From NCBI RefSeq assembly GCF_001571325.1, contig NZ_BCTO01000032.1, forward strand, positions 62,001-126,000: a DNA stretch of 64,000 bases, in the 5' to 3' direction. Position numbers and translations under genes: made by a program. Shown here one piece after another: positions 29,081 through 36,844 of the stretch. Source of the DNA: Delftia tsuruhatensis NBRC 16741 (GTDB lineage Bacteria; Pseudomonadota; Gammaproteobacteria; Burkholderiales; Burkholderiaceae_C). The notes below the pieces were generated by a model. That model saw nothing but the letters and a program-made list of their open reading frames with translations. It did not search any database and had not been told where the DNA came from. Within the stretch, counting starts at the first letter, position 1. Each line of letters starts with the position of its first letter.

Positions 29081-30321
29081 GAGTAACGCCCTCCCTGCAT
29101 GGCACAGGCCAGCCAGTCCACCAGATGGTCGGGCGTCATGGCGCCGACCTGCGCACCGCGTTCCACCAGTTGCGCAGCCAGGTCCCGGTCGTAGTCGGGA
29201 TGGGCGCGGCGATCCAGGGCGGCCAGCACCAGCACGCGCGCACCGCTGGCGATCAGCCGCTCGGTCTCGGCGATGACGCGGGCCTCGTCATGGCCTTCGT
29301 AGAGATCGGTGATCAGCACGATCACGCTGCGGCGCGGCGCGGCCAGTTGCCCGGCCGCATGCGCCAGGGCGGCACCGATATTCGTGCCTCCGCCCAGTTG
29401 CGCGCCCAGCAGCAGTTCTTCGGGCGCATGCAACTGGCTGGTGACGTCGGCCACCTCGTCGGCGAACAGCAGCACATGGGTGCGCAGGGCGCGCACGCGC
29501 GCGAAGATGCTGCCCATCACGGCGCTGTGGATGACGGATTCGTACATTGAGCCGCTCTGGTCCACCAGCAGCCACAGGTCCCAGGTCAGGCGCTGCGCCT
29601 CGTTCTCCCTGAAGAACAGGCGCTCCAGCACCAGCACCTGCTCCTCGCTCTGGTAGTGGCGCAGGTTGTGGCGCAGGGTGCGCGGCCAGTCCAGGTCGGC
29701 CATCTGCCCCTGGCCCCAGCTACTGCGGCGCCTGCGCCGCCGCCCGAAGGCCGAGCGCACGCGCGAGGAAAGCCGTGCCTGCAGATCCGCCACCACGCGT
29801 GCCACCAGCCGCCGGGCCTCGTCCAGCACCTGCACGGGCAGGCTGGCGCGCACGGCCATCAGCGCGGCCACCAATTCAATGCTGGGCGTGGCCTGGGCCA
29901 GTACCTGGGGGTCGCCGAGCAGGCCGTGCAGCCCGTAGCGCGACAGCGCATCACGCTGCAGCGTTTCCACGGCGCTGTGCGGAAACAGGTCGCGCACCTC
30001 GCCCAGCCAGTGCACGGCCTGGGGCTCGGGCACGCCGCTGCCGCCCTGGCGCGCGGACAGCCCGCCCGTGCCCTGCCAGGCGTCGGTGCCTGCACCGTCG
30101 GGCTGCTCGCGCAGGCGGTGCTCGCGCTGGTAGAGATAGTCCAGTGCCGCGTCGCGGCGCGCATCGGCGCCATCGAGCGGCTGCGCCGCAGCCAGGGGCT
30201 GGGCCGCCTCGGGCCCGAGGATGAGGCGCCAGCGCCGCAGGGTGGCGGCATCGATTGCCTGTTCCTGCATTGGCGGCTCGTGCATTGGCGATTCGTGCAT
30301 TGGCGGATCTTCCCGGCTCAT
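29077..30321 (-). CDS. VWA-domain protein, CoxE/YehP-like
   Basis: 414 aa. The N-terminal 20 residues hold near-repeats (PPMHESPMHEPPM). A helical middle region (VHWLGEVRDLFPHSAVETLQ) and an arginine patch (RRRRRR) precede a C-terminal von Willebrand A domain with a complete MIDAS: D254-Q-S256-G-S258, a Thr in GGGTNIG, and the Asp in LITDLYEG. In MoxR systems such VWA proteins act as metal-dependent adaptors of the AAA ATPase. Coupled by ATGA to both neighbours. Confidence 0.9.
   Translation of the reverse strand: MSREDPPMHESPMHEPPMQEQAIDAATLRRWRLILGPEAAQPLAAAQPLDGADARRDAALDYLYQREHRLREQPDGAGTDAWQGTGGLSARQGGSGVPEPQAVHWLGEVRDLFPHSAVETLQRDALSRYGLHGLLGDPQVLAQATPSIELVAALMAVRASLPVQVLDEARRLVARVVADLQARLSSRVRSAFGRRRRRRSSWGQGQMADLDWPRTLRHNLRHYQSEEQVLVLERLFFRENEAQRLTWDLWLLVDQSGSMYESVIHSAVMGSIFARVRALRTHVLLFADEVADVTSQLHAPEELLLGAQLGGGTNIGAALAHAAGQLAAPRRSVIVLITDLYEGHDEARVIAETERLIASGARVLVLAALDRRAHPDYDRDLAAQLVERGAQVGAMTPDHLVDWLACAMQGGRYS
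30266..30310 (-). repeat. Three 15-bp repeats at the start of the VWA gene
   Basis: Units at 30266-30280, 30281-30295 and 30296-30310, each encoding MHE(S/P)P-like peptides and each containing an in-frame ATG. They offer alternative start codons and a site of copy-number change. Confidence 0.7.
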
Positions 30322-32780
30322 GACAGTCCCCAGGGATGCAGCAGCCGGCCCACCTGGGCCGCCAAGGCGCGGCTGTGCGCCAGGGCCTCGTCCGATGGCA
30401 GGTGCACGCAGGCCAGCGTGGTTGCGCCGGGTGGCGTGGCCGCGCCCGACAAACCGGCCAGCCGCCCGGCCAGTTGCCGCAGTTCGGCACGGGTCAGCTG
30501 GGCAAAGGCCAGCCGCAAGGCCGGCAGGCCGGCCAGGAAGGCGTCTTGCGGCCAGTGCGCAATGCCGTCGCTGAGCAGGCGCAGCAGCGGCGGATGACTG
30601 AGCAGCCAGCCCTTGGCCACGCGCACAAAGCCCTGCAGGTACTCGCCCATGGCGGCAGCATCGACCTGCGCCAGGCCCAGCATGGCGCGCAGGGCGGCAT
30701 CGGTCTGCGCAATCTGCCAGCGGCCGGCCATGCTCAGGATGCCGGCCGTGGCGCCGCGCACGCGCGCGGGCGTGCTGTCGGCGCCTGCCTCATGCAAGGC
30801 GGCACAGGCATCGTGGAACAGGCCGGCGTCGGCCCAGGGCACGGCGCGGCAGACCATGCCGTGCAGATCGGCCAGGGCATCCAGGGCCTGTGCCTGCTGG
30901 GATGCATCGCCCTCGCCCAGCCAGGGCAGGCGCAGGCAGGCCTGGGCAAAGCAGCGCCGCAGCAGCGGCAGCAGGCGCGCCAGGCCCACGCCGCCCAGCG
31001 CATGGCGGGCCTCGTAGGCCAGGGCCAGGCAGCCGGTGGCGCGGGCCAGGGCCAGGGCGTCGTGGCTGCGCTCCATCCAGGCCTGCACGGTGTCCAGCAC
31101 CTGCTGGGCAATGCCGTCCAGGCCCATGACCAGCACTTCCAGCACGCGCTGCGCCGGCTCGGTGTCGGCGGTCTGCGACAGCCGCTCCAGCACGCGGTGG
31201 ACAGCGGCCTCTTGCAGGCTGGAGCCGTGGCGCATGGCCTCGGTGAGTGCCACCGTGGTCTCGACCTGCCAGCCCAGCGTCCAGACCTCGCGCACGCGCG
31301 CCAGGCCGGTGCCCGCCACAAAGTCCGGTCCCGCCAGGCATTGCGCATAGGGCACGCCCAGGTAGCGCAGCCGGTGCAGTCCCTGCGACAGGCGGCGGTG
31401 GCGGGCGCTGCGGTAGATGTCCAGCTCCTTGCGCACGGGTGCGGCAGGCCGCACGGGCAGGCGGTGGCGCAGGCAGAAGGCCTGTACATCGACCAGCAGC
31501 GGGGCGGCCGGCGCGTTGGGTGGCAGCTGGCCGTAGTCGTCGGCGTCCAGCAGCCATTGACCAGTCTGCTGCCCGGCCTGCGGCTCCATAGGCTGCGGAC
31601 GCAGGGCCTGGGCATGCTCCTTGAACACGGCGCTGTCCAGCGCTTCCAGCAGCTCGGCCCGGCCGCCGTGGCAGGCGCGCAGTGCAGCCAGGCCATGGGC
31701 CAGGCGCACGGCCTCTGCCGCGTCGGGCAGGCTGGCGGGCAGGCCCCGGGCACGCAGGCCGTTCACGGTGCGTGCCGCCATCTCGGGCCAGGCCTGGGCA
31801 TCGGGTTGCGAGGCGCCCTGCTCCAGCGCCTGCCAAACGCCCTGGTAGTAGCCGGGCATGGGCATGCCGGCCGCGTAGCCGCTGGCACGCTCCAGCCGCT
31901 GCAGCGTGTAGGGGATGAGATGCACGCCCACATCGATGGGCTGACCGGCCGCAGCCGGACGCTCGGGCGCCGACAGGCCAGCGGTGATGCCAGCCACGAT
32001 GCCCGCCACATGAAAGCCGCCGCAGACCACCAGGCAGCGCCCGCCTTCGGCCAGGGCCTCGCGGACCTGGGCGGCCATGTGGGCCTCGCGGGCCCTGTCT
32101 TCGGCATCAGGGCCCGCGCCGCCCGCTGCCTCGTCCCGCTCGCGCAGCAGCTGGCTGAAGGCCAGCACGCCGGCAAAGTACGCCTGGGGCGAGGCGTCCT
32201 CATTGCCCGATTCGTAATGCCGGTCCCACCATTCGTCGAAGTCTCGGCAGCCGCCGGCCTGGATGAGGCCGGCCAGCACGTCGGGCGCGCGCCGCGAGGG
32301 TTCGTCGGCCAGCAGGGGTTCGGGCGCGCAGGCGAAGTAGTCCAGCTGCGCGGCCTGGGCCAGCCGCGCCGCATAGGGCAGGTCGATGAAGCGCACATGG
32401 CTGCGCAGCCGCACCGCCTCGCGCAGGGCCACCCATTCAGGAGAGAAGGCCGCAAAGGGCACATAGCAGCGGCAGCGCCAGTCGTCCTCCAAAGCGCCAT
32501 TCGCGCCATTCGAGCCATTCGTTTCATGTGCGCCATCGCCGCCTGCCACGGTCGCATGCAGGTAGGCCGCCAGCGGCGGACGCGCCTGGGCGTGCTGCAG
32601 CGCAGGCAGCAGGGCATCGAGCTCGCCCGGGCCTTCGATCAGCACGTGGCTGGGCTTGAACTCGCGCATCAGCGCGCGCAGGTGGTGGGCGCAGCGCGGG
32701 CTGTGGTGGCGCACGGGCACCAGGCGCAGCTGCGGCAGCGGCGCCAGCCAGGCGATGGCCTCTGCGGCCTCAGTGCTCAC
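30318..32780 (-). CDS. DUF5682 protein (YehM-like)
   Basis: 820 aa from the GTG at 32780, which overlaps the AAA gene by 11 bp; a second GTG at 32822 is possible. N-terminal marks of the family: LRLVPVRHHSPRCAHHLRAL, SHVLIEGPGELD, YVPFAAFSPEWVALRE, RFIDLPYAARL and later CLVVCGGFHVAGI. The two histidine-containing motifs and the acidic residue recall EreA/ChaN-like proteins, so an enzymatic role is possible; this is inference. The C-terminal half is helical. The stop overlaps the VWA start (ATGA). Confidence 0.88.
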   Translation of the reverse strand: MSTEAAEAIAWLAPLPQLRLVPVRHHSPRCAHHLRALMREFKPSHVLIEGPGELDALLPALQHAQARPPLAAYLHATVAGGDGAHETNGSNGANGALEDDWRCRCYVPFAAFSPEWVALREAVRLRSHVRFIDLPYAARLAQAAQLDYFACAPEPLLADEPSRRAPDVLAGLIQAGGCRDFDEWWDRHYESGNEDASPQAYFAGVLAFSQLLRERDEAAGGAGPDAEDRAREAHMAAQVREALAEGGRCLVVCGGFHVAGIVAGITAGLSAPERPAAAGQPIDVGVHLIPYTLQRLERASGYAAGMPMPGYYQGVWQALEQGASQPDAQAWPEMAARTVNGLRARGLPASLPDAAEAVRLAHGLAALRACHGGRAELLEALDSAVFKEHAQALRPQPMEPQAGQQTGQWLLDADDYGQLPPNAPAAPLLVDVQAFCLRHRLPVRPAAPVRKELDIYRSARHRRLSQGLHRLRYLGVPYAQCLAGPDFVAGTGLARVREVWTLGWQVETTVALTEAMRHGSSLQEAAVHRVLERLSQTADTEPAQRVLEVLVMGLDGIAQQVLDTVQAWMERSHDALALARATGCLALAYEARHALGGVGLARLLPLLRRCFAQACLRLPWLGEGDASQQAQALDALADLHGMVCRAVPWADAGLFHDACAALHEAGADSTPARVRGATAGILSMAGRWQIAQTDAALRAMLGLAQVDAAAMGEYLQGFVRVAKGWLLSHPPLLRLLSDGIAHWPQDAFLAGLPALRLAFAQLTRAELRQLAGRLAGLSGAATPPGATTLACVHLPSDEALAHSRALAAQVGRLLHPWGLS

Positions 32781-33894
32781 GGCCGCCTGCGACAAAGTCC
32801 TGCCAAGCCGGCTGCCCTGCACGCTGGCGTGCCACCACGCGCAGGTATTCGGCGAAGCGGCGACGGTCCTCGTCGTCGTCCTTGATCACCGTGCCCAGCA
32901 GGTGGCGCGCCAGGTGGGCCGGACCCACGCGCTCCTGCCCGAAGTACCAGCACTGGCAGGCGGCGTTGAAGGCCACGTCGATGGCCTCGGCCGTGGACAG
33001 CACGGTGCCCGGCCGCTCCACGGCCGTGCCCTCCACGCTGCCGCTGCGCAGCTCCTGGAAGGCCGTGGCCAGCAGGGCCAGCACATCGGGCGCGACGGTG
33101 GTGCCGATGCGCTGCTGCGCCAGTGCGCGGCCCACCTCCTGCCCTATCAATGCGGCCTGCGCGGCCACGCCTTCGAGCGGGCGCATGGTCTCGAAGTTGA
33201 AGCGGCGCTTGAGCGCGGCCGACATCTCGTTGACGCCGCGATCGCGCAGGTTGGCCGTGGCAATCACATTGAAGCCCGGCCGTGCCAGCAGCCAGGGCTG
33301 CTCGTGCTTGAGTTCGGGAATCTGCAGCAGCCGGTCGGAGAGCACGGGCACCATGCAGTCCTGCACTTCGGTGGAGCAGCGCGTGATCTCCTCGAAGCGC
33401 AGCAGCCGCCCTTCGCCCATGGCGCGGTGCAGCGGGCCGGGCACCAGGGCCTCGGGGCCGGGGCCGTCACGCAGCAGCAGGGCGTAGTTCCAGCCATAGC
33501 GGATCTGCTCCTCCACCACGCCGGCACCGCCCTGCACGGTGAGCTTGCTGTCGCCGCTGATGGCGGCGGCCAGCAGCTCGGACAGCAGGGACTTGGCCGT
33601 GCCCGGCTCGCCCACCAGCATCAGGCCGCGCTGGCCGGCCAGGGTGACGATGGCGCGTTCGACCAGGGCATCGTTGCCGTGGATCTTGCGCGCGATGGCC
33701 GGCCCGCCGCCGTCAGGTTCCGCACCGCCCAGGATGAAGCGCCGAACGGAGCGCGGGCTCAGGCGCCAGCCGTCGGGGCGCGGGCCCTGGTCGGCGGCCT
33801 GCAGGGCCGCAAGTTCCTGGGCGTGGGCCATCTCGGCCGGCAGCCGCTGGGCGGCAGGTTCCGGGGTGGGCGCTGCAATGCGTTTGGTGGCCAT
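32770..33894 (-). CDS. MoxR-type AAA+ ATPase (YehL-like)
   Basis: 374 aa from ATG 33894, sharing one base with the upstream stop (TGATG). Walker A GEPGTAKS (95-102), Walker B region LLRFEEI (164-170), sensor 1 IATANLRDRG with Asn215, and an arginine-rich second region (AALKRRFNFE). MoxR ATPases work with VWA proteins to remodel or insert cofactors into targets; the YehL branch is one of the recognised MoxR groups and lacks a defined substrate. Central motor of the operon. Confidence 0.92.
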   Translation of the reverse strand: MATKRIAAPTPEPAAQRLPAEMAHAQELAALQAADQGPRPDGWRLSPRSVRRFILGGAEPDGGGPAIARKIHGNDALVERAIVTLAGQRGLMLVGEPGTAKSLLSELLAAAISGDSKLTVQGGAGVVEEQIRYGWNYALLLRDGPGPEALVPGPLHRAMGEGRLLRFEEITRCSTEVQDCMVPVLSDRLLQIPELKHEQPWLLARPGFNVIATANLRDRGVNEMSAALKRRFNFETMRPLEGVAAQAALIGQEVGRALAQQRIGTTVAPDVLALLATAFQELRSGSVEGTAVERPGTVLSTAEAIDVAFNAACQCWYFGQERVGPAHLARHLLGTVIKDDDEDRRRFAEYLRVVARQRAGQPAWQDFVAGGREH

Positions 33895-36821
33895 CAGTCG
33901 CTCTCTTTGGTGCTGGCCGATTTGGCGGCGATGGCCGCGAACTGCGCCATCAGCGTGGCCTGCAGCGCGCGCGGCCACTGCTGCGGCTGAAGCCGGGGCC
34001 AGCGGCCATCCTCGCCGCGGTGGCTGCTGTCATAGACCACGGCGTGGGCGATGTCCACGCGGTGGTCCAGTTCCATGAACGGCATGTAGCGCCCGTGGTG
34101 AAGCTCGATGTACAGCTGCGGGCCCGCCAGGTCCAGCCTGTGCTCGTAGATGCCGGGGCCGTCTTCCACGGGGCCAGGGCGGTAGTTCCACTTGGCCAAC
34201 AGGCCGGACAGCGCGCCCTGGCGTATCTGCAGCGGGCCGGCAGGGTGCAGGGCATGGTTCTTCCACTGGCTGGCGTCGGGCAGTTGCGCACCCGCGCCCA
34301 GTTGGTCGATCAGCGGCTGCAGCTCGTAGTCGGCCAGGCAGGTGCGCCAGGCCTCAACCTCGCCCGCTGCGGCATCGACCGGATGCCAGAGCAACACCTG
34401 CGCATCGTCGGGCAGCTCCACGGCATCGTCTGCGGCATCGAGCAGGGAAAAGTCCTCGGCAATGCGAAAGCTGGCGCCCTGCTCCAGCCGCCAGATCAGG
34501 GTGCGGCCCATGATGCGCAGCAGGGGATGCTGCAGGAACAGGCGGCGCCAGCGCGGGACGGACCAGCGCTGTCCCGTCATGAAGGCGGTACCCATGCGCG
34601 GCGCCTGCTGCCTGGCGATGGCCTTGACGCCAGCGGCAACGGTCTTGAATTCGGCCTGTGCCGCATTCCACTGAAGGCGCAGCGATTCGTCCTTGAGCGC
34701 AGGCAGGGTCTTGGAGGCCTTGCCCTTGTCGCCCACCACGCGCAGGCTCAGGTCGCCCTGCAGCTGCAGGCGGTAGCGCTGCGGGCCCACCTCCAGCACC
34801 AGGCCTTCGCCGCCCAGGCCGAAATCGGGCGTCAGCTCGTCATACAGCTCGATCAGGCTCAGGCCGCGCCGCTGGGCGGCTGCCTCCAGCGCGTCATGCG
34901 CTGCCGCAATCACCAGGTCCTTGAGCTTGCGCGAGGTGGACAGGGTCTGGACCTGGGACAGCGCGTACAGCGTGTCCAGCGCACCGAGCTGCTCCACGGC
35001 GATGATGGCGCGCAGCTTCTTGCTCCAGCCCCAGGCCTTCACGGCGGCCACCAGGGTCTGCACCAGGCGGTCGTCGACATGGCCGTTGGCCAGTCGCAGC
35101 GCCCAGCGCGCCTTGGGCTCGCCCTCCAGGGCCACCCAGGCATTGACCAGGTGCAGGGACAGCTGGGCGCGGCTTTCGGCCGGCACATGGGCCAGCAACT
35201 GCTCCACCAGCGGCGGCAGCTCTTCCTCGGCCGTGGCCACCAGATGCAGCACGGTGCGGGCCGCATGCTCGGACAGCGGCGCGAACAGGGCCAGGGTCTC
35301 TGGCTGGTCATAGGCCTTGATGCTGCTGGAAAAGCGCTTGAAGCGCGCCACGCGGGCCTCCAGTGCGTCAAGCGGCACCCGGCCCCCCTCCCCCTGCGCC
35401 ACGGTCAAAGTACCCGGCACTGGCACACCCAGGGCCAGCAGCCGGCCCTCGACCATGCTTTCGGAGCCCAGGTCCAGGCCCGTGCGCAGCAGCGCCTGCA
35501 GCAGCGGTGCGACCCCGGGATCGGGGTGGACCAGCAGGATGTCGCGGCAGGCCAGCTGCATCGCCTTCTCGCGCCGCTGCAGCCAGGCGTTGGACTCGAA
35601 GACAGCGCCTACGGCCTGCGCATCCAGTCCCTGCATGAAGCGCGCCACCGCTTCGCGCAGCGCCCGCGAGCTGCTGGCAGCCAGCAGTTCGCCCAGCAGG
35701 GGCAGCCGGGCATGCAGCATGGCCGGGTCCAGCTGCGCCAGCAGCGGGGCCAGGCGCACGGTGGGAATCTCGCGCAGATAGTCGGGCTGCTCGGCCAGCA
35801 TCTGGTTGAGCAGGCCGATGAAGGGCTCGATCCGCGATTTCTGCAATATGCAGCGCAGCAGATGGGGCAAAAGCTCCGGGTAGCGTGCCTTCCAGATCTG
35901 CTGGGCGACCACCGCATCGAAGTGGTACTTGGGCTGCCATCCTTCGATCCAGGCGACAAAGGGTGCGGAATCCTCCCGCACCAGGCGGTCGAAAATGGGG
36001 ATGAAGTAGTCGGCCGGCTCATGGTCCGCCCTGCCCAGCAGCAGGTTGACCAGTTCCAGGCGCCGCTGGGCATCGGCGCCGAGGTCCCAGCGCAGCGCGA
36101 TCAGGCCCGGGTCTTCGTTGATGGGCTTGTCGTCGAACCAGTCGGGATGGCGGCGGTAGAAGTCGTACCAGGGCGCGCAGCGCTGCGGGTGCGGAACGTC
36201 GCTGTGCCGCGTCAGGTAGACATCGCGGATGTCGGCATAGAGCGCGCCACCGCGCTCGGCCAGCTCCATCAGGTCCTGGTCGTCCAGGCTGCCCAGCAGC
36301 AGCTTCCAGTCGGCTCTGTCATACCCGCCACCGGACTGGACGTTCAGCTCTGCGGCCCAGTCCAGCAGCTGCATCACCCGTTCACGGCTGATGCCCGGGT
36401 ACCAGAGCCAGCCGAACATGTCCAGGATGCGGATTTCACGGTAGTCGTTGTCGCCGTCCGGCGCAGGTGGACGGGCCAGGCTGGCGCGCGCCATCTGCTC
36501 GAACTCGGCCGCAAGCTCGGGGCTATGGCGTGGAATGTCGCCGTCCAGGCTGCCGTCGATCCTGCACCCGAAGGGGATGGTCTGCCGCGCGAAGGCCAGC
36601 CACAGGTCATGGTCATGGGTCCAGGGCAGATCGAAGTTGCCCAGGGCGCGGATGGGGTTGGAATAGTCGTCGAAGGCCTTGCGCGTGAAGGCGCCCACTT
36701 CGTCATGCCGGCCCGCGCGCATGCGGCTGGCCAGCACCTGGACCAGTTCGGCGGTTGGCAGCGAGGCGCTCAGTTCCTCGAGCGTGGCCTGGTCGGTGTG
36801 TTCTAGGGTCGAAGAGTTCAT
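33894..36821 (-). CDS. DUF4132 protein, third tandem copy
   Basis: 975 aa from ATG 36821 (MNSSTLEHTDQATLEEL). HEAT-like helical N-terminal two-thirds, then the conserved DUF4132 C-terminus: FLQHPLLRIMGRTLIWRLEQ, FRIAEDFSLLDA, QVLLWHPVD, LADYELQPLIDQLG, and the tail motif PGIYEHRLDLAGPQ. No signal peptide, membrane helix or WGR domain seen. Directly precedes the AAA gene. DUF4132 proteins include E. coli YehI and MolR; activity unknown. One of three paralogues; the lack of a gap to the AAA gene suggests this copy is its nearest partner. Confidence 0.9.
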   Translation of the reverse strand: MNSSTLEHTDQATLEELSASLPTAELVQVLASRMRAGRHDEVGAFTRKAFDDYSNPIRALGNFDLPWTHDHDLWLAFARQTIPFGCRIDGSLDGDIPRHSPELAAEFEQMARASLARPPAPDGDNDYREIRILDMFGWLWYPGISRERVMQLLDWAAELNVQSGGGYDRADWKLLLGSLDDQDLMELAERGGALYADIRDVYLTRHSDVPHPQRCAPWYDFYRRHPDWFDDKPINEDPGLIALRWDLGADAQRRLELVNLLLGRADHEPADYFIPIFDRLVREDSAPFVAWIEGWQPKYHFDAVVAQQIWKARYPELLPHLLRCILQKSRIEPFIGLLNQMLAEQPDYLREIPTVRLAPLLAQLDPAMLHARLPLLGELLAASSSRALREAVARFMQGLDAQAVGAVFESNAWLQRREKAMQLACRDILLVHPDPGVAPLLQALLRTGLDLGSESMVEGRLLALGVPVPGTLTVAQGEGGRVPLDALEARVARFKRFSSSIKAYDQPETLALFAPLSEHAARTVLHLVATAEEELPPLVEQLLAHVPAESRAQLSLHLVNAWVALEGEPKARWALRLANGHVDDRLVQTLVAAVKAWGWSKKLRAIIAVEQLGALDTLYALSQVQTLSTSRKLKDLVIAAAHDALEAAAQRRGLSLIELYDELTPDFGLGGEGLVLEVGPQRYRLQLQGDLSLRVVGDKGKASKTLPALKDESLRLQWNAAQAEFKTVAAGVKAIARQQAPRMGTAFMTGQRWSVPRWRRLFLQHPLLRIMGRTLIWRLEQGASFRIAEDFSLLDAADDAVELPDDAQVLLWHPVDAAAGEVEAWRTCLADYELQPLIDQLGAGAQLPDASQWKNHALHPAGPLQIRQGALSGLLAKWNYRPGPVEDGPGIYEHRLDLAGPQLYIELHHGRYMPFMELDHRVDIAHAVVYDSSHRGEDGRWPRLQPQQWPRALQATLMAQFAAIAAKSASTKESD

Positions 36822-36844
36822 GGATTCAGGGGTTCTGGAGGGAG

